From Acidobacteriota bacterium (GTDB lineage: Bacteria; Acidobacteriota; Thermoanaerobaculia; Multivoradales; J023), in NCBI GenBank assembly GCA_029263315.1, contig JAJCXR010000004.1, positions 186,001 to 250,000 on the forward strand: 64,000 bases of DNA. Reading direction: 5' to 3'. The position numbers were made by a program, and so were the translations under genes. Shown in pieces: positions 18,029-27,000 of this stretch (within the stretch, counting starts at the first letter, position 1; each line of letters opens with the position of its first letter). Under the pieces are notes generated by a model, which saw only the letters and a list, made by a program, of their open reading frames with translations, was not told where the DNA came from and did no database searches.

Positions 18029-18561
18029 CTGGGTTTCGTCCAGCACCCGGTAGGTATAACGGCCGGCGTCATCACTGCCGACGTCATCACTGCCGACGTC
18101 ATTGCGGCCGACGTCATTGCCGCCGACATCGAGGGAGCGACGAAGGCTATCTGTTGCTCATCGCCCTCTTTGTGCTGGTGATCACCATGGCCATGGGTAG
18201 CGCCATTGCCGCGTCCCTGACGCTGCGCATGGAGCGTTTGGAGCGGCAGCAAGCCAATCTACAGCTCAGCGCCCTGTTGGACGGAGCCATGGCTCGGTCC
18301 CTGGCAGAGCTGGCGCAGCATCCCGGTTGGCAAGGTACCGGCGGTGAGGTGCCTTTGGGAGACGGAACCTACGCCGTCGAAGCGGCGTGGTTGGGGAATT
18401 CCCGCGTCGGAGTGCGCCTCAGCTCCTCCTATGGCCGAAGTGGACGGGCCGCCGAGGCGATTGTCGATACTCATACCAAGCAGGTGGTCCGCTGGGGGCC
18501 GTTACCCTTCGATCCACGGTCGGAGGATGGCATCCCTCGGCCTCGCCGAGTGGGTGAATAA
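18025..18561 (+). CDS. PilX/GspK-like pilus assembly protein with Arg/His/Cys repeat leader
   Basis: 178 residues from GTG 18025, overlapping the preceding stop (GTGA). A single hydrophobic helix (GYLLLIALFVLVITMAMGS) follows a Gly at about residue 39, as in PilX-type minor pilins. The leader is unusual: a 15-base tandem repeat encodes RRHHCRRHHCRRHC-type residues, so it is strongly basic and rich in His and Cys. The mature part keeps the SLTLRMERLERQQANLQ helix typical of PilX_N proteins. The actual start could be later, which would leave the repeat untranslated. The stop codon lies inside a 15-bp inverted repeat shared with the convergent toxin gene. Confidence 0.65.
   Translation: MTGFRPAPGRYNGRRHHCRRHHCRRHCGRRHCRRHRGSDEGYLLLIALFVLVITMAMGSAIAASLTLRMERLERQQANLQLSALLDGAMARSLAELAQHPGWQGTGGEVPLGDGTYAVEAAWLGNSRVGVRLSSSYGRSGRAAEAIVDTHTKQVVRWGPLPFDPRSEDGIPRPRRVGE
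18062..18136 (+). repeat. 15-bp tandem repeat in the third pilin-like gene, 5 copies
   Basis: Five 15-base units start with GCCGGCGTCATCACT and GCCGACGTCATCACT and become less exact (the last is GCCGACATCGAGGGA). Units keep the frame; in the gene frame they encode Arg/His/Cys, and in the next frame they would encode ADVIT-like pentapeptides. Confidence 0.85.
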
Positions 18562-18598
18562 CAGCCTGTGGCCAAAGTCACCCCAGGCTGTTATTCAC
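18554..18598. terminator. Perfect 15-bp inverted repeat between convergent genes
   Basis: GTGAATAACAGCCTG (18554-18568) and its exact reverse complement (18584-18598) are separated by 15 bases. The left arm contains the stop codon of the pilin-like gene; the right arm lies in the last codons of the toxin gene. It has no T tract, so a bidirectional terminator is likely but not certain. Confidence 0.55.
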
Positions 18599-19009
18599 GG
18601 CGTCCGGCGCTCCGTGCCATAAAGCCCTGGAGTAGTGGGTTCGGATCTGTCGATCCGAAGTGACCAGCGGGAGGTCTCGGAGAGCCGCTTGGCCGACGAT
18701 CAGGCGATCAAAGGGATCACGGGTCCAACTCAGCTCGAGAGCTTTGCGAGCAGAGGCTGGGAACGGCAGGTCGCAGATCGCCAATCCGAGGTCGCGAGTC
18801 AAGACATCGACCACCTGATCGACGGAGTCGGTGAAACGCCCGATCTCTGACAGATACTGGATCTCAAGTAGGACCATAGGCGAGATCAACAAGGGCTGAT
18901 CATTGAGCACGTCTTGAACCGAGGCAGGGATACGTTGTAGCTGGCCTGCATAGAGCCAGACGACGACGTGGGTGTCGAGGTAGATCAGGGGCGCCATTCC
19001 TGGAGCCAA
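18578..19009 (-). CDS. PIN-domain toxin, VapC-like
   Basis: 143 residues, with a second possible start four residues in (MAPLIYLDTHV). The PIN nuclease acidic residues are present: the first Asp in YLDTHV, Glu in VLLEIQYL, Asp in TRDPFDRLIVGQA and Asp in LVTSDRQIR. The start overlaps the upstream antitoxin gene by 25 bases, the usual arrangement for a type II toxin-antitoxin operon. VapC-type PIN toxins cut RNA (often tRNA or rRNA) and are held inactive by the antitoxin. The C-terminus reads into the palindrome that ends the convergent pilin-like gene. Confidence 0.9.
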   Translation of the reverse strand: MAPGMAPLIYLDTHVVVWLYAGQLQRIPASVQDVLNDQPLLISPMVLLEIQYLSEIGRFTDSVDQVVDVLTRDLGLAICDLPFPASARKALELSWTRDPFDRLIVGQAALRDLPLVTSDRQIRTHYSRALWHGAPDAVNNSLG

Positions 19010-19206
19010 TCGATGTCGACTATATCTTGAGGGTCTCCGACCAAGCAGTCCCGTGGCTTCATGTTTTCCAGCTTCTTGATGGGCTCCTCGGCAATGATCT
19101 TCAATGTCCTGCCCTTGCGTCGTACTTGCAAAGGCGTACCGGTTTCCAAAACTCGATCGAGGGCCTGGTAGATGTTGCGGCGAAGCTCGGAAGCGGTCAT
19201 CGACAT
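18985..19206 (-). CDS. Antitoxin of the Phd/YefM-like type, partner of the PIN toxin
   Basis: 73 residues, ATG 19206 with GGAG upstream. The N-terminal MSMTASELRRNIYQALDRVLETGTPLQVRRKGRTLKII fits the Phd/YefM DNA-binding fold, and the C-terminal tail (residues about 42-73) should wrap the toxin. It is expected to neutralise the PIN toxin and to repress the shared promoter, for which two GCGTACGT boxes flanking the -35 are good candidates. Confidence 0.85.
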   Translation of the reverse strand: MSMTASELRRNIYQALDRVLETGTPLQVRRKGRTLKIIAEEPIKKLENMKPRDCLVGDPQDIVDIDWLQEWRP

Positions 19207-19245
19207 GGGGATCTCCTCTCTGGTTGTCCGATGGAGACGAGATCT

Positions 19246-19290
19246 ACTATAAGCATAGGGCGTACGTGCGTCAATGGTGGAAGCGTACGT
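19246..19290 (-). promoter_or_regulatory. Toxin-antitoxin promoter with two GCGTACGT boxes
   Basis: Reading the minus strand, TTGACG (19274-19269) and TATAGT (19251-19246) are spaced by exactly 17 bases, a near-consensus sigma-70 promoter about 40 bases before the antitoxin start. Two direct copies of the palindrome-containing box GCGTACGT (19260-19267 and 19283-19290) flank the -35, 23 bases apart. They are the likely antitoxin operators. Confidence 0.65.
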
Positions 19291-19356
19291 TCGTCCTGCG
19301 CCCCGGACAGGTCACAAGGGGGGGAGGGCCCTGGGAACGTTGCTTCGACCCATGCT

Positions 19357-19653
19357 TCAGGCCTCGCCGTCGTCCTCCGGAGCCTCCCCGTCGACGCTCT
19401 CCATCAGCATGCCTTCAGGAATTTCCAGCTCCCGACTGTTGACGGCGCAGCGCAGCAGCTCCCGAGCCCGTGCCTCGTGCACTTGCGGTACACATAAACC
19501 CGCCCCTTGGGGGCTGAAGCCGGTCATGCCGGGGCCGTACATGCCCACGTCGGGGGCCTGGATCATGAAAGGGATGTCGAATTGGTCCAGGGCGTGGCCA
19601 ATGGTCTCTGCCTCGAGACGGGAGTTGTAACGGCCGATTTCTACATATTCCAT
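19357..19653 (-). CDS. DUF2007-like small cytoplasmic protein
   Basis: 98 residues, soluble, no signal peptide. The first 70 residues follow the DUF2007 (putative prokaryotic signal-transducing protein) pattern: EIGRYNSRLEAETIGHALDQ, then IPFMIQAPDVG and GLCVPQVHEARARELL. The C-terminal 25 residues are acidic (ESVDGEAPEDDGEA) and probably disordered. Members of this family are small and of unknown role. It lies between the toxin-antitoxin pair and a glycosyltransferase gene on the same strand, with about 85 bases to the latter. Confidence 0.72.
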   Translation of the reverse strand: MEYVEIGRYNSRLEAETIGHALDQFDIPFMIQAPDVGMYGPGMTGFSPQGAGLCVPQVHEARARELLRCAVNSRELEIPEGMLMESVDGEAPEDDGEA

Positions 19654-19739
19654 CGTGTGTATCCCATACCGTGCTCCTGATGTCTTGGTACCCCGAGGTG
19701 CGCTGCGCTCCTAGCGTCGACGTGCCGAGAAGGGTCAGC

Positions 19740-20510
19740 CTATTCGTCGGTGGACGGCGACCCTGGTTTGGTCGCTGGGGGTAATTTACCAAAGCTGTAG
19801 CGAAAGACCGTCAAAAGGATCTTGTAACCGGCCAGAATCGTCCCCTTGACCGTGCCGGTGATCTTCGACACACCGACCCGCTTGCGGTAGCTGGCCGGAA
19901 CCTCGGTGACCTGAAGGCCAAGGCGCAGTGCCTTGACTTGCATCTCGGCGGTCCAGCCGAAGTTGGTGTCTTTCATGCCCAGCCTTTCGTAGGACGTCCA
20001 GCGGACGGCTCGAAAGGGGCCCAGGTCAGTGTATCGGTGGCCGTAGAGTAGGCGGATCAGGCCGCAGGCCACCAGATTACCCATGCGGGCCTGGGGTAGG
20101 AGGGCGCCCGGTTGGCGTTGACCGAGGATGCGTGAGCCGATCACCAGGTCGGCCTGCCCGGCGATGATGGGGGCGACCAACCGCGGCAGCTCTTCGGGGT
20201 GGTCCGAATAGTCGGCATCGAGAAAGACGATGATGTCCGGCGGCCCGCTTTGGCGAATATATTCCAGCCCGGCCAGGCAGGCGGCGCCGTACCCGGGCAT
20301 CGGGGCCGGCACGACGGTGGCTCCCGCGGCCCGTCCCACCTCAGCGGTGGCGTCGGTGGAGTTGTTGTCCGCCACCACGATGCGACGCACCGGGGGCCGT
20401 GGAATATCTGCCAGCACCAAGGGCAGCGACGCCTCCTCATTGAAAGCGGGCATGACGACATCGATGACCGGGTAGGCCGGCGTTGTGGAGTGGGTTTGAG
20501 ACTTGGGCAT
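19740..20510 (-). CDS. Family 2 glycosyltransferase (dolichol-phosphate-mannose synthase-like)
   Basis: 256 residues with a GT-A fold: PVIDVVMPAFNEEASLPLVL at the N-terminus, VADNNSTDATAEV for nucleotide-sugar binding, the DxD-type motif FLDADYSDHPEEL, and the acceptor region DLGPFRAVRW...FGWTAEMQVKAL. There is no obvious membrane domain beyond a weak C-terminal hydrophobic stretch (GTILAGYKILLTVF). The family usually transfers a sugar from a nucleotide donor to a polyprenyl phosphate at the inner face of the membrane. It may be co-transcribed with the DUF2007 gene downstream. Acceptor and donor are unknown. Confidence 0.88.
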   Translation of the reverse strand: MPKSQTHSTTPAYPVIDVVMPAFNEEASLPLVLADIPRPPVRRIVVADNNSTDATAEVGRAAGATVVPAPMPGYGAACLAGLEYIRQSGPPDIIVFLDADYSDHPEELPRLVAPIIAGQADLVIGSRILGQRQPGALLPQARMGNLVACGLIRLLYGHRYTDLGPFRAVRWTSYERLGMKDTNFGWTAEMQVKALRLGLQVTEVPASYRKRVGVSKITGTVKGTILAGYKILLTVFRYSFGKLPPATKPGSPSTDE

Positions 20511-20848
20511 CGCGTTGGGCGGAGGGTCCTAGCGGAATGATGCGGATTATGCGGAATTACAGGGTTACGTGAAAGCGTGGTCGCCAGTTGTAGCATACCC
20601 GCGCCTCTTCTACGGCCCTGCCGCGCAGGAGGTTTGTCTGCCGAGGATCGTTCTAGGCTTGGCGGCGGTCTGCAGACTATTGGCCGATGGTATATTGCCT
20701 TTAGAAAACCGGGAGGTGTCCAAGATACCTAGGATTGGCTGTCGAGGTGTCGACTTCATGGTTTGACTTCATGTCACCTCGATGTTTTTCTTGGTGCCTT
20801 GGTCTCGACGTTCTAGATGGCGTCCTACCGCCAGGGAGAGCTTGCAAC
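20511..20848. other. Divergent intergenic region between GT2 and gamma carbonic anhydrase genes
   Basis: 338 bases without a supported gene. It must carry promoters for both divergent genes. A TATATT box at about 20693 is a -10 candidate for the rightward gene, but no -35 at the right spacing stands out. The longer start of the downstream ORF (20735) lies here and was rejected because of an atypical N-terminus. Confidence 0.4.
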
Positions 20849-21376
20849 GTGCCCATTCATGCTTTTGACGGTGTTGTCCCGCGTTTGGGGCGCAACGCTT
20901 TCTTGGCCCCCAGTGCCGTGCTCACCGGTGACATCGAGGTCGGTGACGATGTGTCGTTCTGGTTCCACACCGTGGCCCGTGGCGATGTGCACTGGATTCG
21001 TATCGGAGACGGCTGCAACATTCAAGACGGTAGCGTGCTGCACGTCTCCTACCGCACCCACCCGTTGGTCCTCGGCCGTGGGGTGGTGGTGGGCCACAGT
21101 GCGGTATTGCATGGTTGCACGGTGGAGGACAACGCCCTGATCGGCATTGGAGCCCGGGTGCTGGATGGTGCGGTGATCGGCGAAGGGGCCCAGGTGGCGG
21201 CGGGGGCCGTCGTCTCGCCCGGTACGGTGATCCCGCCGGGGCACATGGCCATGGGCATCCCGGCGCGGGTCAAACGTCCGTTGAGCGAGGCGGAGAAGGA
21301 CGGCATCCTGGAGATTCGAGACCGCTATATGCAGCTCAAGGAATCCTATCGACAGGTGCTTGGGGACGGTTTCTGA
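20849..21376 (+). CDS. Gamma carbonic anhydrase-like hexapeptide-repeat protein
   Basis: 175 residues from GTG 20849, chosen because GGGAGAG lies upstream and the length then matches the family. Left-handed beta-helix hexapeptide repeats run through residues about 10-150. The metal-binding block of the gamma carbonic anhydrase/YrdA/PaaY group is visible: CNIQDGSVLHV, VVVGHSAVLHGCTVED and ALIGIGARVLDGA, with three His positioned as zinc ligands. Some members are active carbonic anhydrases and others are not, so activity is inferred. A beta-class enzyme is encoded elsewhere in this window. The protein is cytoplasmic, with no signal peptide. Confidence 0.9.
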   Translation: MPIHAFDGVVPRLGRNAFLAPSAVLTGDIEVGDDVSFWFHTVARGDVHWIRIGDGCNIQDGSVLHVSYRTHPLVLGRGVVVGHSAVLHGCTVEDNALIGIGARVLDGAVIGEGAQVAAGAVVSPGTVIPPGHMAMGIPARVKRPLSEAEKDGILEIRDRYMQLKESYRQVLGDGF

Positions 21377-21394
21377 GCCCACGCCCCGTTTCTC

Positions 21395-21472
21395 GCTGCG
21401 TTCCTTGGTTGTGTTCCTTGGCTGTGTTCCTTAGCTGTGTTCCTTAGCTGTGTTGCGTCGCTGCGTTGCCTC
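21395..21472 (+). repeat. 13-bp tandem repeat upstream of aspS, 6 copies
   Basis: Six 13-base units starting GCTGCGTTCCTTG, GTTGTGTTCCTTG, GCTGTGTTCCTTA (twice), GCTGTGTTGCGTC and GCTGCGTTGCCTC, directly after the gamma carbonic anhydrase gene. The 13-base period rules out a conserved reading frame. Confidence 0.85.
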
Positions 21473-21628
21473 GCGGTGGCGTGACAGGGCCGGCACCGAC
21501 GGCTCCGAAAAGCCTTGCTTTCTGCTACCATCCCGCCTCTGGCGTAGCCGTGGGCCGCGCTGCTCCGACCCCCAACGCAGAACCGGTGCCGGTCCCCACA
21601 AACAAGATGGGCCGATGGAGATACGACG

Positions 21629-23464
21629 ATGGCAAACCAGGCAACTTCCGACCCTTCGAATTCCATCCCTGCGTCGGCAATGCCGCGGCAGGGGGCTGGA
21701 ACCCTGCGCACCGAGCATATCGGTCAGAACGTCCTGCTACGCGCCTGGGTGCACCGTCGCCGCGATCTCGGAGGCCTGCTATTTCTGGATTTGCGAGACC
21801 GCAGCGGCTTGGCGCAGGCGGTGGTCTATCCCGACGAGCAACCCGAAGCCCATCAAACCCTCGAAGCGGTGCGCTCGGAATGGGTGGTGGAGTTGGAAGG
21901 CGAGGTGGTGGCGCGGGAGAAACCCAACGCCCAAATGGACACCGGCGCCGTCGAGGTCAAGGTGCACCGGGCCCTCATCCTGGCCCAGAGCGATACGCCG
22001 CCGATCGGCGTCGGCGATGCCACCGGGGCCAGCGAGGAGTTGCGGCTACGGTATCGCTACCTCGATTTGCGTCGTCCGGAGCTGCAGCAGAACTTTCTGC
22101 TGCGGGATCAGGTATCCCTGGCGGCTCGACAGTACCTCCATGCCGAGGGTTTTCTCGACCTCGAGACGCCGATCCTCACCCGTTCGACGCCGGAGGGAGC
22201 GCGCGACTACCTGGTGCCCAGCCGTGTCCACCGGGGGCGTTTCTATGCTTTGCCTCAGTCGCCGCAGATCTTCAAGCAGTTGCTGATGGTCAGTGGTTTT
22301 GAGCGCTACTACCAGATCACCCGCTGTTTCCGCGATGAGGACTTGCGGGCCGACCGTCAGCCGGAGTTCACCCAGGTGGACATCGAGCTGTCCTTTGTCG
22401 AGGAAGAGGAGATCTATCATTTGATCGAAGGGCTCTTCGAGCGACTCTTCCCCTTGGCCGGGATCGAGATCGAGACTCCGTTTCCCCGTCTCACCTATGC
22501 CGAGGCCATGGCCCGCTACGGCTCGGACCGTCCCGACCTGCGTTTCGATCTGGAGATCGTCGAGCTCACCGATCTGCTCGGTGCCACCGGCTTCCGCGGT
22601 TTCCAGGCGGCCAAGGAGGGGGGCGGCGTGATCCGTGGATTCCGCGTCCCGGGGGCCGCCGCCGCCAGTCGCAAGCAGGTGGACGGGTGGGCCGAGGTGG
22701 CCCGTCAGCACGGCGCGGCCGGTGTCTTGACCCTGCGTCGCCGCGACGGTGAGATTCAGTTCCAAGTCAAGACGGCGCTGAACGACGCCGAACGTCAAGC
22801 CGCCGCCGAGGCGTTGGGCCTGGAAGAGGGCGATTTGGCGCTCATCGCCGCGGGGCCCGAGGCCATCACCGCCCGCTCCCTGGGGGCCCTCCGTCTGCAG
22901 TTGGCGGCGCAGTACGATCTGATCCCCGAAGGCCGCCACGCCTTTCTCTGGGTCAACGAGTTTCCGCTCGTCGAATGGGACGAAGATGCGCAGCGCTACA
23001 CCGCCTTGCACCATCCCTTCACCAGCCCCGACCCGCGGGATCTGGAGCTGCTGGCCAGCGATCCGTCGAAGGTGCGCTCGCGGGCCTACGACGTGGTGAT
23101 GGACGGCATCGAGCTCGGAGGCGGCTCGATCCGTATCCACCGCAACGACATGCAACAGCAGGTATTCTCGCTGCTGGGTATCGAGCCGCAGGAGGCGGAG
23201 TCCCGCTTCGGCTTTCTGCTCGAGGCCCTCAAGTACGGTGCGCCACCCCATGGCGGCATCGCCCTGGGGCTCGATCGCCTGGTGATGTTGATGGCCGGCG
23301 CCCCCTCGATCCGCGATGTCATCCTCTTTCCCAAAACCACCTCCGCCACCTGCTTGCTCACCTCGGCGCCATCGGGGGTCGATGCGGCGCAGCTGCGCGA
23401 GCTCGGGTTGGAGTTGCGCCACGGTCAGGCGGACGACGGCGATTCCCAAAAAGACGGCGACTAG
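21629..23464 (+). CDS. aspS: Aspartyl-tRNA synthetase
   Basis: 611 residues, ATG with GGAG 8 bases upstream. Bacterial AspRS layout: anticodon-binding OB domain (about 25-135, including [14 protein letters not shown]), class II motif 1 ([20 protein letters not shown] region), motif 2 ([17 protein letters not shown]), the bacterial GAD insertion (about 290-430) and motif 3 ([13 protein letters not shown]). It charges tRNA-Asp. A Leu follows RRRD where non-discriminating enzymes such as that of Pseudomonas have His, which hints at a discriminating enzyme; this is a weak single-residue argument. The extreme N-terminus (about 20 residues) is longer than usual. The tail ([13 protein letters not shown]) is acidic. 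Confidence 0.97.
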   Translation: MANQATSDPSNSIPASAMPRQGAGTLRTEHIGQNVLLRAWVHRRRDLGGLLFLDLRDRSGLAQAVVYPDEQPEAHQTLEAVRSEWVVELEGEVVAREKPNAQMDTGAVEVKVHRALILAQSDTPPIGVGDATGASEELRLRYRYLDLRRPELQQNFLLRDQVSLAARQYLHAEGFLDLETPILTRSTPEGARDYLVPSRVHRGRFYALPQSPQIFKQLLMVSGFERYYQITRCFRDEDLRADRQPEFTQVDIELSFVEEEEIYHLIEGLFERLFPLAGIEIETPFPRLTYAEAMARYGSDRPDLRFDLEIVELTDLLGATGFRGFQAAKEGGGVIRGFRVPGAAAASRKQVDGWAEVARQHGAAGVLTLRRRDGEIQFQVKTALNDAERQAAAEALGLEEGDLALIAAGPEAITARSLGALRLQLAAQYDLIPEGRHAFLWVNEFPLVEWDEDAQRYTALHHPFTSPDPRDLELLASDPSKVRSRAYDVVMDGIELGGGSIRIHRNDMQQQVFSLLGIEPQEAESRFGFLLEALKYGAPPHGGIALGLDRLVMLMAGAPSIRDVILFPKTTSATCLLTSAPSGVDAAQLRELGLELRHGQADDGDSQKDGD

Positions 23465-23526
23465 GCACCTGGATCTGATGGTACCGGCCAGCCAAAAATC
23501 CCTCCCCCCCTCCCAACATAGGCGTG

Positions 23527-23559
23527 TTCTCCGGTCCCCTTCGCCTGGCAACCGGAGAA
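23527..23559. terminator. Hairpin between convergent aspS and small-protein genes
   Basis: TTCTCCGGT (23527-23535) pairs with ACCGGAGAA (23551-23559). CCCCTTC in the loop can pair instead with GAAGGGG just downstream. No T tract follows, so it is only a candidate bidirectional terminator. Confidence 0.4.
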
Positions 23560-23579
23560 GGGGCTGGGGAAATGAGGGC

Positions 23580-23900
23580 TCAGGGCTGGATCTTGGTCTC
23601 CAGCGTCCCCGTCATGTGCTTCTCGCCGAGGGCTCCGGAGTCACTACCCAAGGTTCCTGAGCCATGTTTGCTGCCTTGATCTCCCGGGTCCGTGCCCAAC
23701 ATGGGATGGGTTGTTTTGTCGACCTGAGTCCCCGGGTCGGTCCCCCGCATCACCACGGCACCTGACGCCGCCGGCACATTCTCGAATTCAATGGTGATCT
23801 TGAGCTTGAAGGCTTCGTTGGACCCGCAGGGGATCGTGATGTGCTGCGCCTGCACGGACTTGCCGGCGGGCTTTGATGTGTCGTCTTGCTTGTCTGCCAT
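23580..23900 (-). CDS. Small uncharacterised protein with TDPG repeats
   Basis: 106 residues, ATG with AGGAG 6 bases upstream, so translation is credible. I do not recognise a family. Residues about 15-50 (VQAQHITIPCGSNEAFKLKI and following) look like a small beta-sandwich strand pattern with a single Cys. The second half is polar and Gly/Ser/Thr-rich, with two GTDPG motifs and several TGTL/SGTL units, and is probably disordered. No signal peptide or membrane helix is present. It stands alone between aspS and the CHAT lipoprotein operon, 142 bases downstream of the latter on the same strand. Confidence 0.6.
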   Translation of the reverse strand: MADKQDDTSKPAGKSVQAQHITIPCGSNEAFKLKITIEFENVPAASGAVVMRGTDPGTQVDKTTHPMLGTDPGDQGSKHGSGTLGSDSGALGEKHMTGTLETKIQP

Positions 23901-24042
23901 GGTCGTCTCCTGACAACAAATGAATAGAACCGAACCGGATGTTCGATGGCTTCTTCAAGTCATAGACACGGAAGGCGGGGAGAGTGAGGAAGAGTTTCTG
24001 CCCTGTGGTCGACGATGGTGGTCGCGCAAGACTAACGAAGGC

Positions 24043-27000
24043 TCAGAATAGCGGTTCCAAACCATCCCCCTGAACGCTGAAGGCGGCCCAATGAACGGCA
24101 TCGTGCCATGGGGTTTCTTCGCGTAGCTCCCGTTGAGCGCGGCGCAGGGCGGCGGCGGGGGAGTGACCGTTCAGCAGCTCCCGATAGAAGCGGGGCATGA
24201 GCTCGGCGGTGGCCTCGTCATCGACGGCCCAATGACTGACCACCAAGGCTTGGGCTCCGGCTTTGAACAGCGCCTGGCCGATGCCGAAGACACCTTCCCC
24301 TCGCACCCACTCGCCGCGGCCGGTGCGGCAGGCGCTGACGACGACGAGATCGGCGTCGAGGCGGAGTCGTTCCAGGTCCGTGACCCGCAGGTAGCCATCG
24401 ATGGGACGGCCCTGCTCGTCCTCCAGGGAGAGAACGATGGCGGATAGCTCGGGGCGCCCGATCTCCAGCAGGCCGTGGGTGGCGAAGTGCAGGATGCGGA
24501 AGGTGTCGAGGCGTGTCTCGAGCACAGTCGTCCGGCTCGCATGGGTGCCCAAGAGGGCCAAGGGAGGTGAGTCGAAGGGTAAGTGCAGGATGGCCTCTAC
24601 CTCGCGACCTGAGCCGGGGATAGGACCGAAGTGTTGACGGGCGGCGTCGCGGCGGGCCCGGCCGCTGGCCGGCTGGCTGGGCCGGTTCGGGTAGCGTGCG
24701 GCGCCGATCAGCGCCAGGTCTTGGGACGGCGGTTGCGACGTCGTCGCCTCAACCCTCTGTGTGCGGCCGGCCCGGCGTCGCCGAAGGGCAGCCCAGACGG
24801 AGGTGGAAGGCAAATGGGCCAGGTCGAAGTGGTCGCCGAGCTTGTCGCCGTTCGGTAGATCCAGCAGCGCCAAGGGCAGCAGGGCCAGGGCGCCCCCGGG
24901 TACCACCAGCAGGCGCTCACCTTGCAAATCGTCCACCAAGGACGGAGGTAGGAGTCGACGGCTGAGCTCGGCAATGTCGATGCGGGCTTGTTGTGCAAAG
25001 AGGGTGAGATCGCCCTGCTCCAAGGCATTTATGGCACCGTTGGCCAACTGCGTCAGGGCTTCGTCATCGAGTCCGATGGGGTGGCTTGCGAAGTGGTCGC
25101 GACGCACCACCCAAGCGACGCTCTGCTCACCCTTCGAGGCGATGTGAAAGGCCAGCAGGGTGGTTTTTGAGTCGCCGAGCTGCCGTTGCAGCTCCTCGAG
25201 CTGCGGGCCGACGGGGGAGGGATTGCCGGACAGCCCGGCGCTGCGACGGATCTCACCGGCCAGGCGGGCTTGGTCCACCATCTGGGCCGCGATGTTGGCT
25301 TGCAACTTCACCAGGCGGGGGTCCTCCGGCCGCAGGCGCGCCATTTCGATACGCCCCATCTCGGCCGCCTGTAGCGCTTCGATGGACCTCGCTTGCTGTT
25401 GCAGGAGCTCGGCATCGGCCCGCAGACGCCAACCGGGGTCGAGGCCCAACTCTTCGCTCAGGCCCCGGCCGCGGAAGCGTTCCGCCGCTTCGAAGGCCTG
25501 GCGATCATGACCGGCGCCGGGGTGCGCTCGGTGCAGGTCGAGCAACAGGTCCACGTAGGAGGTCAAGTCGAGGTGCTCGGAGGCGTTGACGGAACGGCGA
25601 AAGGCTGGGCTGAGCAAGCGGCCGCGCAGGCTTTGCAGACGTTCGATGCCCGCCTCCAGGTGTCGGCGAGCCGTCTGCAAGCGACCCTGTCGGCGGTGCC
25701 ACCTGGAGCGGCTGAAGTCGATTTCGGCCAGGCCGCGCTCATCCCCCATTTGCTCGAAGAGCTGGGTGGCGCGGCTCAGATGCGTCTCGGCCTCTTCCAG
25801 GTCGGCGTCTTCGGTCAACAAGAGGTTGCCCAGGAAGGCCCGGCCGTATGCCTCGCCGAGCCGATCGCCGGTGCGCTGCTGCAGAACGAGGGCTTGCTGC
25901 ATGTCTAGCTGGGCTTGTCTGGGGTTGCCGAGGCTGGCCTGGCTCCGGCCCCGCAGCATGTAGGTCACCGCTTCCCGGTGGGGAGAGGCTGCCGCCTCCC
26001 GAAGCCCCAGGGAGGTGTCATAGTGGTCGATGGCGGCGGTGTCGTTGCCCCTTAGGCTGGCCAGCCAGCCCAAGGACGACAGCAGCTTGGCTTGGCGCTC
26101 CAAGCGCTGTTCCTGTTCTTGTTCTCGGTGGTGCTCCTGCTCCTGTTGCCAGTAGCTGAGGCATTGGCGCAGATTGCTTGCGGCGTCGTCATAGCGCCCC
26201 AAGGAGGCGAGCACCATGCTGCGGTTGGCTTGTGTCACCATGGCCCGGTCTCTGTCGTCGGCGGCGATGAAGATCTCTTCGGCCTGGGCGTAGCGCCTCA
26301 GGGCGTCCTCCTCCCGACCGGCGGCCTGGGCCACCAGCCCGAGATTGTTGATGGCGGTGGCCAAACCTACGCTGTCGCCCCGCTGTTGGGCGACACGCTC
26401 GGCTTCGCGGTACGACGCCTCGGCGGCGGAGATGTCGCCGACGCCCCGTTGCGCCGCCCCTAGGTCGTTGTGCAGGCCGACCCATTCCCAGTCCTTGGCC
26501 AGCGGTTCCAGGAGATCACGGGAACGGTCGAAGAGCTCCTGGGCGACGACAAAGTCCTGCGTTGCCTGGAGCTGGCCGAGTCGTCGCAGGGCCCGGGCGG
26601 CAAGGCGAGGTTCTGCGGCCCGCTGCCAGAGGTCCGCCGCCCGTCGGTAGGCCGCGCTGGCCGCTGGCACGGCCCTGTTGTCCCGGTGTTTGTCGCCGAT
26701 CAGGTGTGCTTCGAAGGCGGCGGCGCGGGCCCGGTCGCTGTCGGTGGCGGGTTGCACGGCGACACGACTCAATCGGTAGTGACCGGTGGGGATGTGATGC
26801 TTTAGAGGTCGTACCTCGAGGCGCAGGCTTTCGTCATTGTCGGCGACTCGGGCCAGCAGCTCGGGTCCGAAGGGGCCGCCGGGACCATCGACCAGGGTGA
26901 GCTTGCGGCCATCGGCGTCCCAGAGGTCGAGCGCCAGGTCGATTCCGTCCTGCTCGACGACCAGGTCCAGAGCTTCGCCTGCCCTTAGATGGAAGGTGTA

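Noticed and set aside
21395-21472. CRISPR-like array
   Set aside because: Units are 13 bases and directly adjacent, with no spacers; it is a simple tandem repeat.
22046-23551. Leftward ORF of 501 codons under aspS
   Set aside because: The + strand frame is a complete aspartyl-tRNA synthetase with all class II motifs.
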